Shown piece by piece: positions 34,981 to 47,974 of a stretch of DNA of 64,000 nucleotides (position 1 is the stretch's first letter; every line of letters begins with the position of its first letter). The stretch is taken from assembly GCA_000827495.1 (NCBI GenBank), contig KN817574.1, positions 118,052 to 182,051 of the forward strand, read 5' to 3'. A program made the translations under genes and the position numbers. The notes under the pieces were generated by a model, which worked only from the letters and a program-made list of their open reading frames with translations, was not told the DNA's origin and searched no databases. The DNA comes from Hypholoma sublateritium FD-334 SS-4 (lineage: Eukaryota; Basidiomycota; Agaricomycetes; Agaricales; Strophariaceae).

Positions 34981-37900
34981 CGTTTAAGATGAGTCCGTAA
35001 GGCCCCCAGTTGTAGTATCATATGATGCAGGCCATTCTTCGCTCCGGAAGTTGAAGTGGAGTTTTCTTGGTTCTTTCGCTACACTGCTGTCGTGGGGCCT
35101 TTGCGGCGGCGCTCATACATAAGCTCTCTATTACTCGATCAAGATAAAAATAGTTCGCAGCGGGTCAGGTTACCCGAGCTAATGAAATGAAAATAAGATA
35201 CGTGAAAATGCACGAACGTGAGAGGATCATAGGACAGTACAAAGGAAATAAAGGAAACAAAACAGGTGGGATTCGCAACGAGAAAATCTCCATGGATGAC
35301 GCCGTTGCGGGACGAAGGTCTACATAAGTCTACATATCTACCTGCATCACATTTATTTCAATGGTGTTGTAATTCATCTTTTAATCAATCAAGGATTTCT
35401 TTCATCTACACATATATAACGCCTGACCGAAATGATGACAACGGCTCGAACGGATTCCACACCTCGATATATGTCCTGCCAGTGTGATTCCTCTGCCAAG
35501 TCACGCCTCCAGAACTTGCCGAACTCATTCGCAATGGTTCCGCTGGTGTCCTTCAATAACAATTTACCGCCGGTACCAATAGGCCTCCGTTCAATGACCG
35601 AGAGACGCGTAAAAAAAGACTACCTAAAGCCTGGCTTGCATTAGATATTCAAGAATCAAAACACCACATGATTGCGTTTAATGTGGCGCCATTGGGCGCA
35701 GGCGAATCGTCGCTTCACTCCATCTAGCCTCCCCCGGTATCCCTAAACGCCCGAGGATCATGTTATATAAGTCGTTGCTTTTCTTTCACAGATATAGAAT
35801 CAACAATGAAAAATCGCAGGAGCTCGTACAGCTGTACGATCCCAGCAGGTGGGTACGCTGTGGTTCATTACATTTTTTATCAGTAGTAGTGGCAGAAACG
35901 GTTCACATCAGAGCACCGGATCTCGGAACAATTCTGTTGAGGCGATAGCACGATTTATCATGGATATACGCTTCGACATGTTGGACTGATATCATCCCTT
36001 CGGCGCTTGATCGATATCGACCAATGATGATTTTTGAGTTGTCACATTTTGTCGCTAACAACTTTAGCGCTTTGACTGTCGCAGCGTGTGACTTAGCGCT
36101 ATGTGCGCCAGATATGCATGTTAAAAACGCAAAGCTATAATCAGGGGAAAAAGAGAGAGAGTCCGTATGATCGACGGCGAGAGTTTTTGCATAGAGAACC
36201 GCAGGTTTCCAGACTCGAAATCGCCTATTATGGCGTCTGTCTGCCGGGCCACCGTGTTTGCTTCTGGATATCACTGGAAGAATGTGGATGATTGCTTTGC
36301 ATAATATTTGGTCTGACTTACCCAGCCTATAGGACTGATACTAACCTTGCTTTATCGGAATGATAATATCCGTGGCCTGAATTTCAGTGGCATTCGTGAG
36401 ACTGGAGTGTCATTTCAAGTTGTTTGAACTTCAAAATCAGTTGTTTTAGAACTGACGGATCGGATCTGGCTAAGGCTATGATACATCTCATATCCCATGT
36501 CTACAGAGGTCTACAACTCAATTTTGGTACAATTTGCATCATCTGATCAGCAATGATTAATAAATACCCCTTGATTTGAACGATGTCCCCGTTTTGAAAG
36601 AATTATGAATATATAAGTGAATGGTAGCTTTGACTCGTATTATTCTAATCATTCCTGCTGAGAGGCCTTCCTTATATCCCAGGTAGTTTAAAAAGACAGC
36701 GACACCAATGAATTTTTTATCCATGACTTCAGTCGGCTCTACTACTATAACGATCATGGCAGTTCTAGCCACCGGACTTCGGCTCCCAGTATCAATCAAA
36801 CGAGGTATTTCTTCGCTTGATTAGTAAATTACTATAGGGCTAACGATTCCACCTCTTTCCAGAGGCTCTCCCCAGTGTCGACCATTCAAACATTTTCAAG
36901 CTTGTCCAGACGTTAGAAGCCGAGCCAAATCGGAATATCAGCCAGATTCTAATTTGAGGTGTGTATCGTCTCAGTGAAGGTGTTTTCATATTTTCATATT
37001 TCTATATAAGGTTACAATAGTATATAGCTTCACCTGCAGCCTGAGGCAGCCTGAGCGGCATGGAATGATCAGATACAATGCCCTGAGCCTGAGACCTGAC
37101 CGAGATTGTTGAACAATTGTTGAATTATACAGATTCTGTTATCGCCACGAATAATGTGTATACATCTTCTGCAGTAGCTAGAAGATAGGATATTTTATGT
37201 TCACTTTATTAAAGACGAGAGGTTCGGAGTGTGACCTCAAATAGTTTTGGCAAGATTTTGGAGACTTAATTCGAAGGCGAGCAAGGCCGTATCCATATCG
37301 TGAGAATATAGTTATTGATGCATTGATGGCTTGCTGTCGAAGTTTGGCTGTCGTCAAACTTATTTCGAACATTCACTGGCACATCTTGTTCACATCCACT
37401 GCTCAGCGCTCAGCATCAACTCTCATTTCTCAGAAGTCAAAAGTTCATGCACACGCACAGCTCGTAGTTCGACGTTCGTTGCAGCCACATAGATATGGAC
37501 TCGGACATACTCAATCAGGTTTGTAGTGCGTCGGAACTTGGTCGGAACAGCCGATTTCTTCAAGGATGAGGGAAAGCAGGGGATGGGGACGCAGCCTCTT
37601 CCAAGTGATTGTTGCGTATCATTCGAGATCGCGACGCGCTGCTTCATGATATATTCGTCCTCACTCCAAACACTGATGACAGACACCGAGGCCACAAGGT
37701 GCTTGTAGCGTCGCAGTCGTCTTCGCAATATTGCCTCTACCTCTTTCGTGGGTCTTGAGAGGCTTGAACTGACGCATTCCGTGTCACCGGAATCACAAAG
37801 AGTTCCGAAAGCTGAATATCGGGTGCAATAGGGACTTCTATCCCTTTGAAAGGGAAACAACAAAATTCAAACGTCGCGTTGTTGCATGTCATTCATGACT

Positions 37901-38651
37901 TATGTCGCGGATCACACAGCACTGGCAACATCATGGTCGCGGAATCCCAGATTGAAAGATTTCAAAACTAGAATAGGTGCAATTTCTATTTATTTCAAAG
38001 TTTATGGAAGGAATAAAATATATGTAGCTCATTTTCCTCATAGAAACATCTCCGGTGTTCCCGTCCTCAGAGCAACGCTCAGAGAGACGTTTTGAACTTC
38101 AGACGCCCTGCCGCACTCACTGATTCTATTTATAAAAGCAGTACAATCAATTATTCGCACAATGGCAGCACTCGTGCCACAGTTCATCTGATGGATTCCA
38201 GCGGAAAGCTTTCGACGGGGTACTCAACTCATCTCCTTGCCGAGGAACCGTTGAAGAAGAGATTGCTGTGCGTTGGTGACTCGGATACAGGTGTGCGATC
38301 TCAGTTTGCTCGGAGGTCTGATTCAGAAGGCTGGGATTTACTTATTGTGTTGCCCAGATGCACTGGCAGACGCAAGACAGGCATGCGATGCTCTATGTCC
38401 GAGCTCGACCAAGGCTCTGTAAAAAGGTGCTATACTTAAGCCAGAGTACAGTGACTCCGTGGACACCTCAATGTAGGCCCTCTGTGAAATGGAATCAGTA
38501 GGTTTCAGCGGTTGGGCAGCATATAAATGACAGGACGCCACACTTGAGTCAATTGCACATGCAATCCCCTTTCCGAGTCTCAGTTCTCAAATTTCCGACT
38601 ACCCAGAAGTGAAAACCTTTGGCTTGACACACACACCCCAGAAGCAGAGCT
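34981..38651. other. Intergenic about 3.7 kb, no convincing gene
   Basis: The left 120 bp is promoter sequence shared with hydrophobin copy 2. The remainder is AT-rich with short frames. A 146-codon minus-strand frame (37423-37863) is the longest and has no recognised motif. Confidence 0.45.
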
Positions 38652-39512
38652 ATGCTCACCACGACCGGTTTTTCTTGCTGCATCGTCGACGCAAAGCAGC
38701 ACACAAAGGTACTATGTTCTGCAGAGAGGACGTTGGAGGACCCACGTTGGCGGATGGCCTCAGCATGGCTTGGAAACGAGCCAGCCGACAGCCTACTAGA
38801 GGTATTTACTATTTCCCCAGGCAGAGCGAAATTATTGTTAACTCAGTGTGCTTCTGCCAGCCCCCTATGACCGTAGGGATCTACGTAGGCCGCGACGCCA
38901 TTCAACACTCTTCGTGGGCCAGCCCCTTATCGAGCGACTGCATGGTCCACGTATACCGCGACGGCGTGCCGCTTCTTTCAGCCCACCCGCTATCGAGCCT
39001 CGAGAACGCGCCCATCATTCTGCCACCCGCCGGTACGCGCGACCGGTATCACAGACACCGCAATTATATTTCGAACGGAGGCCCGGCCGAGCGATGGGCC
39101 GGGAGCGCGGAGAAGACTCTGTCTCAGATTGAGGTTATCATTACCTCCCCCTGGACCGCACCGATTCCACTCCTACACCCCGAGCAGTATCCCTTATCGA
39201 ACCATCTGGCCTATTTCCGCTTCTCGTCGCTTCCAACTCGTGAGCGTGTTATCGCTTGGCGCGACGCGCAAGCACTTACTTATATTGACATTCTTTGTAG
39301 AGCTGATCAACGTCTCGGGCGTCGCAATCCTCCCGAAGGATTTTTGGATACACGAGCGGGAGATATCCGCCACCTGGGAGCCGCTCACTCGAAAACCGAC
39401 GCGCAGCAACACTCCATCATCGCATACTGAGCGCTCGCCTATCACATTGGGCGCCTCTTGGACGGGGTACCCACAGACTACTGAGGCGCCGACTAGCTAT
39501 AGACGCTGGTGA
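38652..39512 (+). CDS. Unrecognised three-exon gene, 246 aa
   Basis: Exons 38652-38801, 38861-39239 and 39301-39512, with introns of 59 and 61 nt. The second intron is textbook (GTGAGC, CTTACT branch-like site, TTTGTAG). The frame then reads MLTTTGFSCCIVDAKQHTK, PPMTVGIYVGRDAIQHSSW, EKTLSQIEVIITSPWTAPIP, SSLPTQLINVSGVAILPKDF, ending PTSYRRW. No signal peptide, membrane span or domain is recognised. An alternative reading of the first exon in another frame is open but lacks an ATG before 38714. The gene converges on the ABC transporter with 134 bp between stop codons. Confidence 0.55.
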
Positions 39513-39646
39513 CACCCCGAGCACAACGCCTATAATACATGTAATAAAGCATATAATATTGACTATTAACTACGATGGCGGTAATACATATGTGGTGATA
39601 CGATCCATAGTTTGGCATTCTGGCCCTGCTCTCTCTCTTCTACCGT

Positions 39647-42600
39647 CTACCGCTTCTCCTTGACATAGTAGTGTAGTGTGATATAGCTGGCTGCTGTGAA
39701 CGTGACGAAGAAGATGCCGAGCAGGGAGATGTTTGGCCACCAGTAAGACTGCAACGGGCAGATATAATCAGGCGGTGTTTCGCGAAGGCAAGAGTAAACG
39801 TACCTGGGCTCTAAGGCCGAACGTGGACAGAATGGTAGCAGCCGGAACATCAAGCTCGACTCCGTACTGATGCAAACATTGTCAATTATATGCCAAGACT
39901 GGCCCTCGAGGAACAGGCATACCTTCATCTCCTTTAGCTGCAGATATCTAAGCTCGTTTACAGCCAGCGCTTCGAACGCCGCATGGAAGAAGGATATATT
40001 ATGCAGCCATCGGAACGCGACGCTCATACTGTCGCGGTTGATCAACAATCCAGTGAAGAGCAGGCTGCGCAAAAGACAACAGTAAGGTTCAACCCAGTAG
40101 AGAGTAAACGCGCGGACGTACTTGAATAGCATGATTAGCGTTCCTACCAAACTCGCGACGCTGACGCTGGCAAAAGCGATCGAAAGCCAGAGCACCACAC
40201 TAGCAGTTGTCAGGTTGAACAAGACCAGAGCCAGCAGGAACTTCCAGAACGAGACCACACTCGGTACAAAGCCAACAAGGCCGTACACAATGCCACCAAA
40301 CATCAGAGGTGGTACAAGGCGAAGAGGGAGGATATCAAACAAGATCTGCAACAGGTCTTCAGCTTCACGGCCGGAGTAATAGGCATAAGAGGCAGACCTT
40401 AGAAGAAAAGTATGTGAACGAAGAGTAATAACCATTAGACCTAGGCGACATAGGTCAGTCTTTCATCACCTGGGGAATGATTATACCGAACCTTTCTCGC
40501 ATGAAGAGTATGCGTTCATTTGCAAACAGTCCTAAGCTCGACAAGCAGGAGAAACCGAAGAGAGCCAAGGAGAAGAAGAATATCCCTACGGCACCATCAG
40601 TCATATTCCAGCAGAGTCAGCGAGGGAACATACCAAGACGGTTCTGGAAACCCGCGATATCATTTCTGAGCGTGGCAGAATGTCAACATACGCTAGCGAA
40701 CAGGAGCTATCGATAGACGTACGTGACATTGTGAACGAACATTCCGCAGATGACTGCAGGACAAAATCAGCCTCGGTGTATCCATCAGCAGAAGAGATAT
40801 GCTCACCAGCCAACGCGATAGCCGAAGTGTAATGCGCAGTCAGAAGCGCCGGATCACGGTAGAGGTTCTTGAAGGCACGGCCACTCAGAATCCTGAACTG
40901 CGTCCCATAGCTGGCGCGCTTCCGCCCGCGCAGCATCGACGTCTCGAGCACCACGTCGGGTAGCGAGCCGCTGACGCCCGTCGCGACCGGCGCCTGATGG
41001 TTATCCGAGCGCACGACCTCGCGCTGCAGCGCCTCGCCCTCTGCTTTGATATTTGCCGCGATATCGCTGTTCGCGTACGCAGCGATCAGTGTGCTCAGCG
41101 CCGGCGCGATGACCACCTCGTCGGGTGTCTTCTTAACGATGAGGCCTGAGATGCCCTTGTTGACGACCGTATCGAAGATCTGCGACGTCTTGTGCCGGAG
41201 GTATCCTCCGGTCGCGGAAGCCTGCGAGGAGCTGGAGGCGGTGGGCTCGGCGTCGGTGTCAACGTTGTCGGATGCCGCCAGGGAGTGGAGGGATATGTGA
41301 CCGCTGTGGGTCTGGAGCCCACGTTCCGGATCGTTGATGTTCGTGGTGTCGTCTTCCTCGGGCATGGCTAGCGGCGTGGCGGTGCCGGAATTGCGCAGGT
41401 CAAGCTTCGAGGTCATAGTGAGGTCGACTGGCGAGGGGTCAGTCCCGGGTATATGAATAGAAGCCGGAACACGTACTCAGGAAGTCCGCAATGTTGAAGC
41501 CAGGGGGACAGGGCTGCCCGATAGAGGCGAAGTAATCGTAGCATTTCGAAAATTGGCCCGAGTAGACTAATTTGCCTGCAGCAAGCACGACGAATTGGTC
41601 GAACAGCGCGACGATGTTGCTGCGCGGCTGGTGGATCGTGAAAACGACGGTGCGATTGTGAGTCCTCGCTAGAGCTACCAGACTTTCGACGACGTTGGAT
41701 GCATTGAATGCATCCAATCCGCTGGTCGGCTCGTCCAGGAAGAGTATTGAGGGAGATGTAACCAGCTCGCAGGCAATCGAGACCCGACGTTTCTCACCAC
41801 CTGATATTGAACGACGGCCTGAAGAGATGGGATCAGAGACGAATAAAAAAATTCCTAAGATCACGCACCACTATCGCCGATGCGCATATCTTTGATGCCT
41901 AATATGCCTAATTCATTCATCGTCTCCAGCGTCCGGAATTTCTTCGCCTCAATGCTCATCTCTCGCGGCAGGCGCAGAAGAGCGCTGTACAAGATAGTCT
42001 CGTACACCGTCAAGGTGCTCATCAGGGTGTCTTCCTGATCCACGTATCCTACGACCTTCTTGAATTCGGCATCATCGACCTCACGGCCGTTGACAAGAGT
42101 AGTCCCACCAACGTCGCCACGCTTTCGCTTGCGGGCGAGGATATCGAGGAAGGTCGATTTGCCTGCACCCGACGCGCCCATAATAGCCATGATCTGGCCA
42201 GGCTTCACGCAGCCCGAAATGTTGTCCAGTATCGTCCGGCCACCCAACGAGTAGGTGATGTTGGAGAAGTAGAGTGATGCGGGGACATGGTCCATCATAA
42301 GCCTGGTCGTTTCGTTCTCAGGTAGGTGTATCTGCCCGAAATCGCCACCCTGCCGGGAGCGACCAGTGTACCATAGGACTGAAGAAAAGTTGAAAACAGC
42401 TTCAAAATGTAGCAGGAAGCACGTACTGAGGAAGACCAACAAAACGAAGGTAAATGAGCCCAGTGCACTTAGGGCCACCGAAAGTGTGTTATCGGGTTTT
42501 ACGGGGGCCTGTCAAACCTCAGAAGTTGCTCGATGCATGTACCAAAAAGAACATACCACGTAGCCGGGAACTTGAGAATAATGAAGACACTCTCCGCCAT

Positions 42601-43888
42601 CGCATTTCAGAGTGATGAACGAATCGCCAAAGACTTGGTCGATCAGAACATTCATGGCAGGTTCCTCGAATTTACATCCATCGCCAGATTTGCAGCTAAA
42701 CTTTGCGGGGCCTTTGATTTCTTCCGTCAGGAAGTCGGAGATGTCTATAAACGATAATGTATTAGATTGATATAGCCTGATAGCAATCCAATATCATAGA
42801 TATTCACCTATGCTGCCGTCTTCGCCGCAGATAAAGCGTCCCGGGACACACTTGCATTTGATCTTCTCGCAGGCATAAGTTGTGGTGTTGGTGTTGTATT
42901 CGGGGACAGTGGTAGAAGTGCAGTTTTCTAATCCGCAGTAAAACGATTCAACTTGGGCTGTCCAAAATTGGAAAGCGCACGTCTTGTCCGAGCTGTCGCA
43001 ACTGAATGTCACCTGTGGGGGTCGCCCAGGGAGTTGATCGATAATCTTGCGGTCTGCGATATGATTAGAGAAATGTGGCATAAAAAGTGTTACGAAGACG
43101 TACTAGTTACATCACACATTTGATGATTGTTGAATACAGTCTCGCCGCCCTTGTAGCAGGTCATATTGCCGACTTCAACATCCGGGTCATCGATAGTTAT
43201 TCCCCCGGCCAAAGGGAAGCCAACGCATGCGTTGTCATTCTTGCACACTGGTATATAGGGGGTTGACAAATCAGAAAATAGGTATCTTTGCTTCAGAACT
43301 CAAGGCACTCACCGTTGCAATTAACCCCCGTCCAACCATCTTTGCATTCACAGCTTGGTTTGTCTCCGCGCGGTCGCCGTTGCTCTCCGTCTGCCAAAGA
43401 GTCGCATTCTGATTGTAATTCAAGTTAGATTCGTGAATAACGTATTTTGGCAGCAATCGTACGTGGTTCAAGGCAGTCGATGCCTGCCCAGCCTGGCGGG
43501 CATTTACATTGACCGTCAAATTTGTTGCATTCCGCATATTGTCCACAAGTGAATACGGGAAGCATGCAATTGAAACAAGGTGGACATCCCGCTAAACGAC
43601 CCTTCGTTAACATGATATGCACGAACACATTTGTTGGAAACATACCTGGTGGGCGCAACGCCGAAAAGGAACTGTAATCCTGGGAAGCGTAGTCAGACTT
43701 CCAGCTACTCAAGCTCAGGCTGTTCAGCTCACTTGGACGTAGGATTGGTTTGAAGATGCTGCGTATGATGACGTGTTGCGCGCTGCCAGAACGGCGCCGG
43801 AGAACGACAGAAGATAGAGTAGTTTGGTGAATGAATGCGTTGAGGACAGCGACGACGAACGCCGACGTCCAGCTGCGTTGCAGCCCAT
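39647..43888 (-). CDS. ADP1: ADP1-type ABC transporter (ABCG) with EGF-like extracellular region
   Basis: Roughly 15 exons. The first four are 43888-43733, 43679-43646, 43591-43463 and 43408-43313. A signal-like N-terminus ([13 protein letters not shown]) leads into a cysteine-rich, EGF-like region ([31 protein letters not shown]). A first membrane span ([19 protein letters not shown]) precedes the ATPase: [18 protein letters not shown] (Walker A), [34 protein letters not shown] (signature), [12 protein letters not shown] (Walker B), TIHQPR (H loop). A long acidic linker then leads to the C-terminal membrane block, ending [11 protein letters not shown]. This order matches yeast Adp1, a poorly characterised ABCG member. 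The substrate is unknown. The start at 43888 is the first true ATG; internal junctions from 43.3 to 40 kb were only partly resolved. Confidence 0.88.
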
Positions 43889-44108
43889 GCTGTTATCCGA
43901 AGGCAAGATGCAGAAATTGGGATAGAGAGCGCGTGAAGGGCGGCAGGGTCGCCGGCTAATCGCTCCCGGCCCAGGCGATCAACACACGCATACAGACAGT
44001 GACAACGTGCGTCGCGCCGACAATACAACAGACTCCATTCTATTCTTCTACTCAAACCACCAACCTCTTTACATTGGCGAACGTTAACAGGATAACTAAA
44101 GGAAACCG
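43889..44108. promoter_or_regulatory. Shared divergent promoter of the ABC transporter and ALG12
   Basis: The two ATGs face away from each other across 220 bp, so both promoters and 5' leaders must fit here or overlap the coding ends. No TATA box is evident, as expected for housekeeping genes. Confidence 0.6.
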
Positions 44109-46114
44109 ATGAGCGTCGTTCTGGATGCTTTGATCTTCGCCACAGGATGGGCGCACGTCGTCCTTGCACCGTACACCAAAGTCGAGGAAAGCTTCAACAT
44201 CCACGCCACTCACGACGTTCTTATGTACGGGGTTGGGTCCAGCGGCCTCCAGAACGTGCGTTTCCTATTGAATCCAAAGTTCGAGATGCTTATATCACTC
44301 AGTTCGACCATTTCGTATTTCCAGGCGCAGTCCCTCGGACTTTCGTCGGAAGTGTCATTTTAGCCTGGTTAACGGGGCCTGTTGTGCGAGCCACGATACT
44401 GATGGGATATATGTCGAACAAGTTTGACATTCAATTGCTTGGTATGTCTATATCTTACTGGGTACTTCACTGGATGAGGGGCGCATCTTATGCGATGAAA
44501 TATTCGAGTTCAATCCTCCAAGAGTTGTTGCCCGTTCATCGAGCTGATTATTTGATTGCTGGCTACCGAGAAACCCTGTCTCAAATATCTGCTTTTTGCT
44601 TGGCATGTTCTCTTTGAGATTTATCTCAAATAAGTCATGGAATAGACATTGACTGACGCACAGTATAACTGTGATTACAATCACGGCTTTCCTGGTGTCT
44701 TTCGCAAAGCTGATTTTATCCAAGCTCGTCTCGTACTGGCAAGCCTGAATGCATGGACACTTTCCCTCATTCGGCGGGGGACAAGCCGACGCTATGGACG
44801 CTCAGCGGGCATATTTTTTGCCCTGCTAACATGCACGCAATTTCACTATCCATTTTGGATGGGGCGAACAATACCAAATATGTTCGCTACCATTCCCGGT
44901 AGGTGTGCCTCACTGGTTGCCTCAGGCTGAAATCTCACTCTCCAACAGTCAATTTGTCAACGTACCTCTTTGTCAATCGTGGACCGTCAAATCGAGTATC
45001 AAACCGCAACCTAAGAAAGGCGATATCTCTACTGGTGTTCGCGGCCGTCGTCTTCAGAGCCGAGGTGGCCTTGCTACTCGGCCCTTTAGCGCTTCAAATT
45101 CTTCTCTTCAGCCGTAGAATGTCCTTTTCCAGTCTTCTAAAAGTTGGGATCGTATCAGGATTTCTATCCCTCGCTTTAACGGCTACTGTTGACTCCTACT
45201 TCTGGGGCTATCCACTCTGGCCTGAATTTTCTGGGATTTACTTCAATGTCATTGAAGGGAAGAGTGCTGAATGGGGCACCTCACCACCGCTCACTTACGT
45301 GACCTCGTACCTGCCGAAACTCCTCCTCGGCTCCCTACCGCTCGCGGTGGTAGGCTTCGTCATCGACCCCCGGATTCGCGCCCTCCTTCTGCCTTCGCTC
45401 TCTTTCATCGCGTTGATCAGCTGCCTTGGGCACAAAGAATGGCGGTTTATTATCTACGTGGTCCCGGCGCTCAACGTAGCCGCTGCCAAAGCGGCGCGGT
45501 GGATGGTCTCGCTCCCCAAGAACAACCTCATCGGTCGTCTCTGCTTCCTCTTCCCAATCGGCCTTGTCCTCGTCAACATCCCCGCAACGCTGCTCCTCAC
45601 CCAGGCCTCAGTCGCCAACTATCCCGGCGGACAGGCGCTGTCGCTTTTCCACCAATTATACCCCCGCGACACGACTTTCCGTAAGTTCTTTCCCGTGAGT
45701 CATTCCTGGCGCTAAAAATTGTAACCCATTTCCACAGCCACGCCGCACGTGCACATATCCAACCTCGCCGCGCAGACGGGCGCGACGCTCTTCCTCCATC
45801 TCAATGCGCCGCCGTATTACCCTGCCGGACCTGCACTGCCAGCCTCGTGGGTATACAACAAGACCGAAAATCTGTCTCCTGCTGCATTCTCCGTCTCCGG
45901 CGCACCGTTCACTCACCTCATCTCGGAATTGTCGCCGGCGGCGGACGCCACGCTTGGGTCGCATTGGAAGGTTGCGGGCGTCGTCGCGGGCTTCGATCGC
46001 TGGGCCGTCGACTGGGTTCTGATAAAGGGGGATAAAGGTGGTTTACTGAGGCGCGTCACGGAGGTCCTCTGGATGGAGAAGACCGATAAGCTCTGGATAT
46101 TAGAGAGGAAATGA
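44109..46114 (+). CDS. ALG12: ALG12, dolichyl-P-Man alpha-1,6-mannosyltransferase (GT22), 522 aa
   Basis: Five exons: 44109-44255, 44303-44441, 44725-44898, 44949-45680, 45738-46114. The enzyme adds the eighth mannose to the lipid-linked N-glycan precursor in the ER lumen, using dolichyl-phosphate-mannose. GT22 marks are the N-terminal PYTKVEESFNIHATHD, then DHFVFPGAVPRTFVG, FHYPFWMGRTIPN, NRGPSNR, YPLWPEF and LGHKEWRFIIYVVP. Multiple membrane spans lie between them. The frame is intact and the length is normal for ALG12. Intron 2 is 283 nt, about five times the local norm, and could hold an insertion. The gene is divergent from the ABC transporter. Confidence 0.93.
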
Positions 46115-46856
46115 GCTCGCTTTATATTATGGTGAGCATGATGCATTCATTCGCATGATCGCTTACCGACGACGTACGGGCTTTAAGAATGATTAAATGT
46201 ACCTTATATTTCAACGTAAAAGTAACCATCAAGTCGCCATACTCGTCTGGCAGCCTCAAGGGAGTCCCACCGGAAGATTCCGAAGCACTCACTCCTCGAG
46301 ACTTTTGCTCGTCGTTTCTCCTGGGGTCCCTTCCAAATTTGGAAGGTACCATCAGTCCTGCCACTAAGGAACGCGGTACTTACATGGATAATTTGCATAG
46401 ATTTGGTATAGATTGAGTATAGATAATATGAATGTATTCACGAAGGTGGTATAATCTATTAAATAAACCAGCCCAGTGAAGGTTGCTTCGATGTGCCAGA
46501 GCTCTCAGTTTTCCGTTGGCGTAGTGTCAGTAATGACTTGTTTCTAAATTCCGACCAGTCCGATTAAGCTCAAGTTTTAATCTGTGTCTGGAGCCAATTT
46601 TGAATGTATCTACTTGCGGCCTCACATTCCTGGCGCTACTTCATCGGCCTCGGTAATCATGTGTAAGTAGACTGTAGTTGAATGAGCTGCTGAGCAGCGA
46701 GCAGCTGACAAGGAACTGCCACCATGCAGCAGATGGTGCTCTGAAATGTGCTAAGAAGGGATGAACTTCCAATACTTACATTTTAACAAGCAATTTCCAA
46801 GCTATTTGGTATGAAAAGGAGGGGTTCAGCATCGGTTCAGTGGCAATTCAGTGGTA
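46115..46856. other. Intergenic with one arm of a dispersed repeat
   Basis: No gene. It contains the inverted counterpart (46245-46372) of a repeat at 47975-48095. Confidence 0.6.
46245..46372 (-). repeat. Dispersed repeat, copy A (inverted to copy B)
   Basis: Its reverse complement reads GGACTGATGGTACC, AAGGGACCCCAGG, CAAAAGTCTCG and TTCCGGTGGGACTCCC in that order. The same strings occur in the same order at 47975-48095 on the plus strand, with scattered substitutions. Confidence 0.8.
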
Positions 46857-47960
46857 CAGTACCGGACAGCCAAAGTCCACCAAAATTTCCCGTGATTTAT
46901 ACTGAATCCGATAAACCTTGTAATCGATGTATAGGCCAATTAATATGTAGACTACACTAAAATAAACCAGATTGTACGAACCGATTTGTCTCAGTTGCCA
47001 TTTTAGTATGAGGGCCTCAAAAATTTGGCCAACCACAAGAAAAAAACGGTAAAATTATGGAAAAATGTGCAATCGATAGCTTTATATATCTTGCATGNTA
47101 TCCTAGAAAATCAGAAAGATCGAATNATCCATTCTTCGTCCACAAAATTCTCAAGTTCCAACCCTCTGTGTCCCATGCCGCGCGGAAGACCGCCTAAACG
47201 TCAACGAAATACCTCGGGACTGAAAAATCAAAGATCAAATAAACGCGCTCGACATCAAGAAAGCCCNCTGTCCGATGGGGAGATTCATTTGGACAGTGAT
47301 CAGGATCATTCTCGAGGTGTGCAGGATCCATTGCCAATTCCTTCGTCATCTGGTTCCTCCTCTCCCAAGAAATCACTGAATATTGATGGACGTGCTATTT
47401 TATATCCTGCCATAAATATACTGATTGATATATATTTAATTAGTACTGGGGTTGGGCAAAGTTTCGATACCGGGAAGTCCCCAAGAAGACGTTTGCAGAT
47501 GCCANGGACGCAGCAGTTACATATCTCAACCAATGCCCACCAGAGGTCATACGTCGCTTTATCAACAGATCTTGGCGATTTATGAGCGCCTATCGCAAAG
47601 GCTTGACAGGAAAGGCGGCGGCGTGGGCAGTCCGGAAACAATCCAAACATAGAGTGGTTACTGAGCGCGCTATGATGTCGATTGAAGCAGTACTTAATTG
47701 ATTTGATTGATTGTCCAATACACTCATATCAGACTCGGGTACTGCTCACTGTCAGGGCTTGGTCAGGGCTCGCATCCCACCCGAAAAGTGTCAGGCAGTC
47801 GAGCCAAAAATTTGGCCACCACAAAAACTCGTGGGAAAAATATTCTGATCATGTTTTCTGGTTCTTTTCATCTTTCTGAATCCGAATCTGGAAGAATTTT
47901 GCACTCAAAAAATTTACATGGCGAGATATTTTATTTGTTGACTTTGGCTGTCCGGTACTG
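46857..47960 (+). mobile_element. Internally deleted Tc1/mariner-superfamily DNA transposon
   Basis: The 1104-bp element is bounded by TA on both sides (46855-46856 and 47961-47962). It has terminal inverted repeats of 21 identical bases starting CAGTACCGGACAGCCAAAG. Near the left end an ATG at 47175 begins MPRGRPPKRQRN, an AT-hook-like basic start. Near the right end (47447-47701) a different frame encodes WGWAKFRYREVPKKTF, PPEVIRRFINRSWRFMSAYR, KGLTGKAAAWAVRKQSKHR and stops. The latter is typical of the C-terminus of fungal Tc1-type DDE transposases. The catalytic core between them is missing and the frames no longer match, so the element cannot encode a transposase and would need one in trans. 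A subterminal sequence CAAAAATTTGGCCA is directly repeated near 47019 and 47806. Four bases are ambiguous (N). Confidence 0.85.
47447..47701 (+). pseudogene. C-terminal fragment of a DDE transposase
   Basis: About 84 codons from WGWAKFRYREVP to EAVLN and a TGA. An in-frame stop lies immediately upstream and no start codon is available. In full-length relatives this segment follows the last catalytic acidic residue. Confidence 0.8.
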
Positions 47961-47974
47961 TACATTGCACGGAC

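Noticed and set aside
38609..38801. Longer first exon for the 38.7 kb gene starting at a GTG
   Set aside because: No ATG; the frame starting at the ATG at 38652 gives a 59-nt intron typical of this genome.
46189..46416. 75-codon frame across repeat copy A
   Set aside because: The same DNA is repeated elsewhere with indels that break the frame, so similarity is at DNA, not protein, level.
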